Below are positions 54,690-64,000 of a DNA stretch of 64,000 bases, one piece after another; position 1 is the first letter of the stretch; every line of letters begins with the position of its first letter. The position numbers were made by a program, and so were the translations under genes. The stretch comes from Ornithorhynchus anatinus (Eukaryota > Chordata > Mammalia > Monotremata > Ornithorhynchidae): assembly GCF_004115215.2 (NCBI RefSeq), contig NC_041738.1:51052172-51116171 (forward strand). Direction: 5' to 3'. The notes under the pieces are model-generated. The model worked only from the letters and a program-made list of their open reading frames with translations. It did no database searches and was not told the DNA's origin.

Positions 54690-56215
54690 GGGCCATCAAT
54701 CTATCAATCAATCAATCAATCAATCACTGGCATTTATTGAGCATTTACTGTGTGCAGAGCACTGGACAGAGCACTCAAGAAAGTACAATGCAATAGAGTT
54801 GGTAGACACGACCCCTGCCCACAAGAAGCTTATACCTACATGGGGAGAGAGACATTAAAATAAACTATAGATAGGGGAAATGGCAGAAGGTAAGGATATC
54901 TAAGTAAGTGCTGTGGGCCTGAGGGTGGAGTGAGTGTTAAATGCCCACGGGATTCAGGCCTGTGGGCATAGGTGATGCAGAAGACAGGGTAGGTAGGAGA
55001 AATGAGAGGTTAGTCAGGGAAGACCTCTTGGCTGCAGCGCTTATGTCCATGCCCATCTATAATTTCATGACTGTTTCTCTCTGGAATATGAGGCCTGAGA
55101 ATAATGTTGGTATTTGTTAAGCGCTTACTATGTGCAGAGCACTGTTCTAAGCACTGGGGTAGACACAGGGGAATCAGGTTGTCCCACGTGGGGCTCACAG
55201 TCTTATTCCCCATTTTACAGATGAGGTAACTGAGGCACAGAGAAGTTAAGTGACTTGCCCACAGTCACACAGCTGACAAGTGGCAGAGCTGGGAGTTGAA
55301 CTCATGACCTCTGAGAAGCAGGGTGGCTTAGTGGAAAGAACACGGGCCTGGGACTCAAGAGACGTGGGTTCTAATCCTGCCTCCACTTTCCTGTTGTGTG
55401 ACCTTAGGAATGTCAGTTAACTTCTCTATGCCTTAGTTTACTCATCTGTAAAGTGGGAATAAAACACCTGTTCGTCCTCCTACGTTTTTAACGGCATTCG
55501 TTCATTTAATCGTATTTACTGAGTACTTACTGTGTGCAGAGCACTGTACTAAGTGCTTGGAATGTACAATTTGGCAACAGATAGACAATCCCTGCCCAAC
55601 AAGGGGCTCACATGTTAAGCGCTTACTATGTGCCAGGCACTATTCAGAAGATTGGGGTATTTACAAGGTTGGGCACAGTTCATGTCCCACATGGGGCTCA
55701 CAATCTTAACCCCCATTTTACAATTGAGGTAACTGAGACACAGAGAAGTGCCTCAAACTAAAGACTAAGAGACCCATGTGGGACAGGTGCTGTGTACAAC
55801 CTAATTATCTTGTATCCGTTATAGTGGCATATATTAGGTATTTTGCAAATACCCCAACAACCATTATTTGTTTTTATTATGCTTTCCGGATACTAATTCA
55901 TACTCCAAAGGTTTGGGAAGCAAGGTGGCCTAGTAAGGAAGCAGCATGGGCTAGTGGATAGAGCACACGTCTGGGAGTCAGAAGGACCTGAGTTTTAGTC
56001 CCAGCTCTCCCACTTTTCTGCTGTGTGACCATGGGCAAGTCACTTACCTTCTCCGTGCCTCAGTTCCCTCATCTGTAAAATCAGGATGTAGACTGTGACC
56101 CCCAGGGGCGACAGGGACTGTGCCCAATCTGATTAGCTTGTGTCTACCCCAGTGCTTAGAACAGTGTTTAACCCACAGTATAGTGCTCAAGAAATACTAT
56201 TATTATTATCTGTGT
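54690..56215. repeat. LINE-2 / Mon-1 mosaic
   Basis: Antisense LINE-2 3' end 54,695-55,030; antisense Mon-1 55,099-55,313 abutting sense Mon-1 55,314-55,490; LINE-2 tail 55,500-55,610; antisense Mon-1 55,612-55,755; sense Mon-1 55,938-56,212. Confidence 0.8.
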
Positions 56216-57340
56216 AGACATAGCTCTCCAGTCAGACATGCACAACCCTGATACCTCCTCCAAGTCCGCCCCAAGAATCCAGATCCCTGGTGTTTAGGGA
56301 ACACGGTGGGCTTCCCTACCCCCAACTCTGTCCCCTGCCCCACTGCAGGACTGGATCCAGGCCAGTTCCCAGAGTCCAGGAAAGCTGTAAGTGGGATGGA
56401 GGTGGGCAAGAGGGAGGGCAGGGCTGCCTGTCTTCATGGGCATTAGTTGTCGACTGAATAGAGTTCAGAGAAACCAGTACGTAACCCAAGGAAGCACCCA
56501 GCATGCACCTCTTACTTTACTTTTCCCCCTGAACCCAACCTGCCAATATTAAAGAGAGCAGGGCTTTAATGCCACATTAAAAAAATATAATAAAGAAAAG
56601 TTCAGGGTCCAGAACAGTATGGCCAGCACAAGACTATCTCGAGAAGAAAATGGGGGAGAAATGAGACAAGAAAGGAGAAAGAGGTGTTTGAGAAACTGAA
56701 TTATAGACTAGAAGGGGCAGGACTGCCTCTCCTTAAACCATCCCGGTTGTTTCCTCCCCTGCAACCTGTCACCACTCCTTCCTCTTTCTGGACTGACTTC
56801 AGCGGTATTGGCTCCGGGGTCCTCACTGGCCCAATGTTCTAGACCAATCTCTCCTTCTTGGGCAATAAAGAACAGATCCCCTGAAGCCCTGACTCCAGAG
56901 CAATAGTCCCTTTTTGAATTGTCCTTGCGACGTCTCAGGTTCCCCGTCTCCAATCTCCTTGCAATTGAGTTCAGGATCAAGACAGCCACAAGGTTGCAAG
57001 TGGAAGCTGCTTAGAGTCTTTTGAATTTCTCAGCTGCCATGCAGTTCTTCTGGATTTAGCCCATCTGACTAGCCTGGGCTTGTTATCTTTTGGAGCTGGG
57101 GAAGAGGCCCTCCCGCCTGGAGGCCTGGGAGCAGCCTCAAGAGGCTCTGTCAAGACCTGGCCAGGGTGGGGCCTCATGGAGGTGGACAGAAGGGGAACAG
57201 CAAAGAAGCCAGGTTGACCCTGAGGGAGTTGGAGGTGGAGGGGGGAATGTTCCCACCCCATCCCACCCATGGTGGGGAGGAACAGAAAAGAGTGGGAATC
57301 GGAGTTCCGCAAGAGTGGCCTGACACAGTGAAGAGTGAAA
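56216..57340. other. Unique intergenic sequence, no gene seen
   Basis: Short unconnected open frames only. A plus-strand AATAAA-like ttaaaaaaatataataaag lies near 56,577. No splice-bounded coding signal recognised. Confidence 0.45.
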
Positions 57341-59445
57341 GAGACAATAAGCACTCAATAAATACTATTGATTAATTGGGGGGAATCATTCCCCAATTGG
57401 GGGACTAGGACAGGCAGGGATGCTTCAAAGACGCTAGAGGGGTGCTAACCAAGAGCCCCTAGATAATGGAAAGGCCTTCTTTCACTATGCCTTGTCTATA
57501 CACAAAAAACCTCTACCCCCTCCATCAGAAACTGTCATTTGCTGAGCTGGTTTCATTTAGCTCATCTACATGAATTACCAGATGTCATATTCCCCTTCCC
57601 TGTGATAAAAGAAGAACACAACTACTGAAGGAGAAATGCAAGCCCGCTTCATTTAAATGCATCCATAAATTCATTCATTCATCCAATCATATTTATTAAG
57701 CACTTACTTTGTGCAAAGCACTGTACTAAGCGCTTGGGAGAGTACAACATCATAACAGATACATTCCTGCCCACAACGAGCTCACAGTCTAGAGGGAGAG
57801 ACAGACATTAATATAAATAGATCAATAAATAAATGAATACATGTGTTTCAGAAAACAACCATAAAGAGCAGGCAGGGAATGTGTCGGTTAAATTGTACCA
57901 CCCAAGCGCTTACTACAGTGCTCTGCATCCAGTAAGCTCTCAATAAATATGGCTTATTGATTGACAATTTTCCTTGACTTCTGTATACTGACAATTGATG
58001 AGAAGAGAATTTTGAAGTTTGCCAGTGTTAGAAACAAAGCGGCATTAAAATGTCTTTTAGAAAATGTCTGGCAACAAATATGAATGGGGCTTTGATCATG
58101 TTTCCATGTCTACTTTAAAATACATTTATTATTGTAACAATTAATTTTACAATCTGTGACTGAAAAACAGTTGCATTATGTGAGGAGGAAGCAGTGAAAA
58201 CACATAATGTCTCTTGCCAGAAACCTTTGGGAACCACAATGGGTAAAGTCCAGCTCAGCAATCCTCTCATTGTTGCCCCCTTCATATCCATGGCTAAGTT
58301 TTCAGATAATCTGTTGACACTCCTCTCCTTCCCTCCTCTCTCTACATCCCTTCCCCTTATATATCAATCCATAGTACTGTCTTACTGAGCGTCTCTGTGC
58401 ATAGAGCTCTGGAAACATGTTCTAACAGAAAGAGCCTGGCACTGGGAGTCAGGAGATCTGGGTTCTAATACCAGTTCTGCCATTTACCTGCTGGGACAGC
58501 ACAAATCACTTCTCTGTGCCTCAGTTTCCTCATCTGTAAAGAGGGAATTAAATACTGTTTCTCCCTTCCCATTCAACTATGGGTCAGAATCTGTGTCCTA
58601 CTAGATTATCTATACGTACCACAGTGCTTAGTGCTTATAAATACCAAAATTGTTATTACTATATCCCTAGATTCACTCTGCCCCAGGGCTTGGTATAGTG
58701 CTCAGCGTACAATAAACACTTAATAAACTGAGAAGCAGTGTGGCCTAGAGGATAAAGCATGAGTCTGGGAGCCAGAGAAATTGGGTTCTAAAACCAGCTC
58801 TACCACCTGCCTCCTGTGTTAACTTGGGCAAGTTATTTCTCTCCCTTAGACTGAAAGGCACAAGGTAGGCAGGGACTGGGTCTACCAAACTCTGTTATAT
58901 TGTACTCTCCCAAACACTCAGTAAAATGCTCTGCACACGGTAAGTGCTCAGTAAATAGGATTGATTGACTAATTCTCTGGGCGTCAGTTTTCCCAACTGC
59001 AAAATGTGGATTCAATACCTTTCCTTCTCCCTATTTGATTGTGAGCCCCATGTGGGACAGGGATTGTGTCCGGCCTGATTAACTTGATTCTACCCTAGCA
59101 CTAACAACAGTGCTTGACATACAGTAAGTGCTTAACAAATTAAAAAAAATAATAATTATTGGGAGCATAAAGAAAAAGGGAAAGACATGGATCCTGCCCT
59201 TAAGGAGTTAACATCCTGATGGAGAAGACAGTCAAATATATTTACTAATACTGTAATGGGAGTAGGAAAATAAATCCACAACTACTTAAAAGCAGCCTGT
59301 CACCTTTTCAAATACTTTTTGGAGCCCTTCTTTTCCCACAAGAGGGTGGTCTGCTAAACTTGGAACCTGAATCGTGATCCTCTATTAAGGACATCTCTCG
59401 CGGTCCACCCAGTGTGTCCAGCACCCCAAAGCCTTAGTCAGTCGG
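57340..59445. repeat. LINE-2 tails and diverged Mon-1 copies
   Basis: Sense tail 57,345-57,378; antisense LINE-2 end 57,660-57,850; sense tail 57,865-57,965; unique AT-rich 57,970-58,370; diverged sense Mon-1 58,418-58,660 and 58,730-59,155, the second with a LINE-2 tail inserted at 58,845-58,975. Confidence 0.7.
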
Positions 59446-60660
59446 TGAGTCAATGATATTTATTGAGTGCTTACTGTGTACTGAGCAATAACGATGGTAT
59501 TTGTTAAGCACTTACTATGTGCCAAGCACTGTTCTAAAAGCTGGGGGTAGACTTGGAGAAGCAGCGTGGCTCAGTGGAAAAAGCCTGGGCTTGGAAGTCA
59601 AAGGTCATGGGTTCTAATCCCAGCTCCGCTTGTCAGCTGTGTGACTTTGGGCAAGTCACTTAACTTCTCTGGGCCTCAGTTACCTCATCTGTAAAATGGG
59701 GATTAAGACTGTGAGCCCCACGTGGCACAACCCGATCACCTTGTATCGGCCCCCCCCAAGCGCTTAGAACAGTGCTTCACACATAGAAAGCGCTTAACAA
59801 ATGCCATCATTATTATACAAGGTCATCAGGTGGTCCCACATGGGATTGACGGTGGTCTTCATCCCCATTTTCCAGATGAGGTCACTGAGCCCCAGAGAAG
59901 TAAAGTGACTCGCCCAAAGTCACACAGCTGAGAAGTGTAAGACCTGGGCAGCGTGGCTCAGTGGAAAGAGCTCGGGCTTGGGAGTCAGAGGTCATGGGTT
60001 TGAATCCCGGCTCTGCCGCTTGTCAGCTGTGTGACTGTGGGCAAGTCACTTAACTTATCCGTGCCTCAGTGACCTCATCTGGAAAATGGGGATGAAGACT
60101 GTGAGCCTCACATGGCACAACCTGATCACCTTGTATCTCCCCCAGCGCTTAGAACAGTGCTTCGCACATAGAAAGTGCTTAACAAATGCCATCATTATTA
60201 TATAAGGTGATCAGGTGGTCCCACATGGGGCTCACGGTCTTCATCCCCACTTTCCAGATGAGGTCACTGAGGCCCAGAGAAGTAAAGTGACTCGCCCAAG
60301 GTCACACAGCTGAGAAGTGGCAGATGTGAGATTAGAACCCAGCGCTGTACTAAGCGCTTGGGGGAAGTAGAATACAATAAGCGAGAAGCAGCGTGGCTCA
60401 GTGGAAAGAGTCCAGGCTTGAGAGTCAGAGATCATGGGTTCGAATTCCGGCTCTGCCACTTGGCAGCTGTGTGACTGTGGGCAAGTCACTTCACTTCTCT
60501 GGGCCTCAGTTACCTCATCTGGAAAATGGGGATTAACTGTGAGCCTCACGTGGGACAACCCGATGACCCTGGATCTCCCCCAGCGCTTAGAACGGTGCTC
60601 AGCATATAGTAAGCACTTAACAAATACCAACATTATTATTATTATTAAGCAGGCACATTC
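59445..60660. repeat. Compound Mon-1 cluster with internal tandem duplication
   Basis: An antisense Mon-1 (59,490-59,552 and 59,815-59,942) is split by a sense Mon-1 (59,553-59,815). The block sense Mon-1 plus antisense remainder is repeated at 59,945-60,325. A further sense Mon-1 follows at 60,380-60,645. Confidence 0.78.
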
Positions 60661-60664
60661 CCCA

Positions 60665-61396
60665 CCAGGAGCTTGCAATCTATGTGCGACTCCAGCCCCA
60701 GGGAGACGGAGCGGAGGAGAGGCTGCACCTTCCCTCCCCACCGCCCTTCAGGAGCGGAGCCAAGCGCCTCGTCCCCCCCCAGCAGGCCCACGACGCTTCC
60801 CGCGCTCGCTGGAGAAGGCCGGACGCATGCGCGCTGGCTCCAGCCGCCAGCTGGGCGACGTGCAGGGAAGGGCCGCCGCCACCTGACGGCGCAATGCAGG
60901 AACGCGGCGGGGCGAGGCAGGAGCCGTTCTGGGAGGGGGCGGGGCCCACGTGACGGGGGGGCGCGCGCGCGGGAAGGGCGTCGGTGATTGGTTGCAGGAG
61001 GGAGAGGGGGTGGGGCCGGAGGCGCGGGCGGGCGGGGCCGGCGTCGGTGATTGGTTGCGGGAGGGAGAGGGGGCGGGGCCGGGCGGGGCCGGGAGCCGGG
61101 TTTGGAATTTTTGGCGCGAGACGGCGCGGCGCGCGCGCAGGGGCCGTTCCCTCCGCGCGCTCCGGGACCAGCGCGCGCGCGGGCGCGCGCCAGGCGCGGG
61201 GCGAGGCGGAGCGCGGGCCCCTTCCTCTCCCCGCAGCCTCTCCCGCACTCTCTCCCCGCAGCCTCTCCCCGCCGCCTCTCCCCGCAGCCTCTCCCCCGCC
61301 CCCCTCGAGTTGGGGCCGGAGAGCGCGGGGCGGCCCCGGAGCCCAACCGGCTCATCCGCGTTCCCTGGAGGAAGAGGCCGCAAGCCCTGCCTGGAG
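60665..61396 (+). promoter_or_regulatory. PKMYT1: CpG island promoter and first exon, candidate PKMYT1
   Basis: GC-rich island with an NRF1-like gcatgcgc near 60,825 and inverted CCAAT boxes (ATTGG) at 60,987-60,991 and 61,050-61,054 within a 63-bp tandem duplication. An E2F-type TTTGGCGC lies at 61,110-61,117 and a plus-strand donor CTGGAG|GTGACC at 61,396. NF-Y plus E2F is typical of cell-cycle genes. In human the neighbour beyond GREP1 is PKMYT1, a Wee1-family kinase gene, divergent from it, which fits a plus-strand gene here. No coding exon of it lies in the window, so the name rests on synteny and promoter type only. Confidence 0.42.
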
Positions 61397-61599
61397 GTGA
61401 CCGTCCGACTCTTGACCCTTGACCTCTGCCTCCCTTCCCTGGGGACCCCTCCCTCCCCCCCCTCCCCGGAATGACAGTTTCTCCCCGGGTCCCTCTCCCC
61501 AAAGTGACAGTTTCTCCCGGGGGCTTTCCTCCTGGAAGCCCCGCCCCTAGGCCACGGCCCCTCCTTGGCTTCGACCCCAAATCCCCACCAGACTAACTC

Positions 61600-62560
61600 T
61601 CTTCCCCTCTTCAAAGCCCTCCCGAGAGCTCACCTCCTCCAGGAAGCCTTCCCAGACTGAGCCCTCCCTTCCTTCTGCTGCCCCCCACCCTCTGCTCTTC
61701 CCCCCTCCCCTCAACGCTTTGCTCATTCGTATATATTATTTATTACCCTACTTATTCTGTTAATGAAGGGCATATCTCCTTGATTCTGTTGATCTTGATG
61801 ATGTTTTCTTGGTTTTGTTCTCTTTTGCTTTGCTGTCTCCCCCCGATTAATAATAATAGTAATCGCTTACTATGTGCAGAGCACTGTTCTAAGCACTAGG
61901 GGACAACCTGATTACCCTGTATCTACCCCAGCGCATAGAACAGTGCTCTGCATAAAGTAAGTGCTTAACAAATACCCACATTATTATTATTACAGAGTAA
62001 TCAGGTTATCCCACGTGAAGCTCACAGTTAATCCCCATTTTACAGATGAGGTCACTGAGGCACAGAGAAGTGAAGTGACTTGCCCAAAGTCACACAGCTG
62101 ACAAGTGGCAGAGCCGGGATTGGAACCCATGACCTCTGACTCCCAAGCCCAGGCTCTTTCCACTGAGCCACGCTCCTTCTCTAGACTCTGAGCCTGTCAT
62201 TGGGCAGGGATGGTCTCTCTCTGTTGCCTAATTGTACATTCCAAGCGCTTAGTACAGTATTCTGCACATAGTAAGCGTTCACTAAATACGATTGAATGAA
62301 TGAATGAGGCCGTCATGCGGCTTGGCTGGTTGGGACAGTGGGGCTTGTCGGGAGCCAGGCCTTGATGTCTGACTACTCATTTTGTCGCCAGACTACTCGT
62401 TTTGTCTTGTTTTGCTCTGCTGTCTGTCTCCCCTGTTTAGATGGTGAGCCTGTCTTTGGGTAGGGATGGTCTCCATCTGTTGCCGAATTGTGCATTCCAA
62501 GCGCTTAGTACAGTGCTCTGCACATAGTAAGCGCTCAATAAATAGTATTGAATGAATGTC
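61600..62560. repeat. LINE-2 3' ends with an inserted antisense Mon-1
   Basis: A sense LINE-2 3' end (61,600-61,850) is interrupted by an antisense Mon-1 region (61,852-62,180, itself containing a sense tail at 61,903-61,990) and resumes at 62,180-62,305. A second LINE-2 tail runs 62,385-62,560. Confidence 0.78.
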
Positions 62561-62644
62561 TCCTCTGATCCATCAGGGCTGGGCTCCAGGTGGACCAGGG
62601 GTTAGCCTCCCTCCCCTCACAGGAGTCAGTGTGTTGCTGGGTAG

Positions 62645-64000
62645 AATAATGCTGGTGTTTGTTAAGCTCTTACTATGTGCAAAGCACTGGTCTAAGTGCT
62701 GAGGGAGATATAAGGTGATCAGATTGTCCTAAGTGGGGCACACAGTCTTCATCCCCATTTTCCAGATGAGGGAACTGAAGCACAGAGAAGTTAAGTGACT
62801 TGTCCAAAGTCACACAGAACACATGACCTCTGACTCCTAAGCCCGTGCTCTTTCCACTGAGCCCCACTGCTTCAAACCGGTCCCGGAGAGAGAGATTGGG
62901 CAGAGGAATCTTTCTTTATTTTATCTTTGTTAAAGCAGGGTTTCCAGGCCCTAATACTGAAGGGGCGGGGTTCTCAAAATATTGCCAATTGCTTAGCTCC
63001 ATTACTAGCAAGGATTTGTGGCTTTGCGTTGCAGGGCGCTGGTATTTTTGTAGGTCTTCTTGCTACATTTTTCATAGGGCCCTGTACCGTCCGTCCCCTT
63101 CGTATTTATAAAATCAATCGATCAGTGGTATTTAGTGAGCACTGACAGTGTGTAGAGCACTGTTCTATCAATCAATCAATGGTATGTATTGAGTGCTTAC
63201 TGCATGCAGAGCACTGTAATAATAATGATGGCATTTGTTGAGCACTTATTATGTGCAAAGCACTGTTCTAAGCGCTCGGGGGGATATAAGGTGATCAGGT
63301 TGTCCCACGTGGGGCTCACAGTCTTAATCTCCATTTTCCAGATGAGGTAACTGAGGCACAGAGAAGTTAAGTGACTTGCCCAAAGTCACACAGCTGATAA
63401 GTGGCGGAGCCGGGATTGTACAAAGCGATTGGGAGAGTACAGTACAACAGTTGGTAGATATGTTCCCTGCCCACAAGGACCTTACGGTCTAGAGGGGGGA
63501 GACAGATATTAAAATAAATTGTGGCTATGTACAGAATAAGGGCTGTGGGGCTGAGGGGGTGGTGAATATCAGGTACTTAAAAGGTACAGATCCGAGTGAA
63601 TGGACGCGTGAGAGAGACAGGGAGTAGGGGAAGTGAGGACTTAGTAGGGGAAGGCCTCTTAGAGGAGATGTGACTTTAATAAGGCTTTGAAGATGGGGAG
63701 AGTGGCGATCTGTCATAGATGAAAGGGGAAGAAGTTCCAGAGGGAGGAAGTGAGCAAGGGGTCAGTGGCGAGCGGGCCAGATTGAGGCACAGTGAATAGA
63801 TTGGTGTTAGGGGAGCAAAGCGTTTAGGATGGGTTGTAGTAGGAAATCAGTGAGATGAGATAGGAAGTGGTGAGCTGACTGAGTGCTTCAAAGCCCTTGG
63901 TAAGGAGTTTCTCTTTGATGTGGAGGTGGGTGGGCAGCCACCAGAAGTTCTTGAGGATTGGGGAGATGTGGTTGGACTGGAGTGAACTGAACTTTTTTTT
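62645..64000 (-). repeat. Antisense Mon-1 copies and a LINE-2 3' end cut by the window edge
   Basis: Antisense Mon-1 62,645-62,875; unique 62,880-63,105; antisense LINE-2 3' end starting 63,165 and split by an antisense Mon-1 at 63,217-63,415, resuming at 63,416 and running past the window end. Confidence 0.78.

Noticed and set aside
60645-61614. Minus-strand frames of about 290-310 codons
   Set aside because: GC-rich Arg/Pro/Gly frames across a CpG island with direct repeats; no domain, no splice logic.

Overview
The window is mammalian, and almost certainly from a monotreme (platypus most likely; echidna cannot be excluded from this sequence alone). It is saturated with copies of the monotreme tRNA-derived SINE Mon-1 and with LINE-2 3' ends that share the Mon-1 tail, plus older CR1/L3 LINE pieces. 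Genes have introns and sit in or beside CpG islands.

Layout: (1) 0.1-1.75 kb, minus strand, TNFRSF12A (Fn14, the TWEAK receptor): four exons, full coding sequence of 127 codons. (2) 2.4-5.9 kb, plus strand, CLDN6, head-to-head with TNFRSF12A across a CpG-rich interval; an untranslated first exon is spliced to one coding exon. (3) 6.6-9.1 kb, minus strand, CLDN9, with a single coding exon. (4) 9.1-26.5 kb, mostly Mon-1/LINE-2 mosaic, with one orphan CpG island near 20.9-22.0 kb that carries NRF1, NF-Y, E2F and RFX-type sites. (5) 26.5-49.0 kb, minus strand, a gene with a TATA box, a signal-peptide exon and about 30 tiny exons (29-78 nt, nearly all phase 1) encoding Gly-rich repeats. It is best explained as GREP1 (glycine-rich extracellular protein 1, at the human LINC00514 locus beside CLDN9). 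(6) 49-60.6 kb, repeats with no gene seen. (7) 60.7-61.4 kb, a second CpG island with duplicated NF-Y sites, an E2F site and a splice donor. Synteny makes it the candidate promoter and first exon of PKMYT1, with coding exons beyond the window. (8) 61.6-64 kb, repeats.

The order GREP1 - CLDN9 - CLDN6 - TNFRSF12A, with these relative orientations, is the human 16p13.3 order as I remember it, so this is a conserved block. The two claudins are epithelial tight-junction paralogues that share a 145-bp identical stretch, which suggests gene conversion. TNFRSF12A and CLDN6 may share a bidirectional promoter.

The most interesting object is GREP1. A four-exon cassette (here named C-D-A-B) has been tandemly amplified. 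Two exon pairs have lost and regained frame in a compensating way. D exons are repeatedly inactivated at splice sites. One A exon has an inverted copy on the plus strand with intact splice sites. I saw no retroviral or Polinton-like element, CRISPR array, rRNA or functional tRNA gene. Exon calls were made by eye from splice sites, phase and repeat homology, without transcript data.
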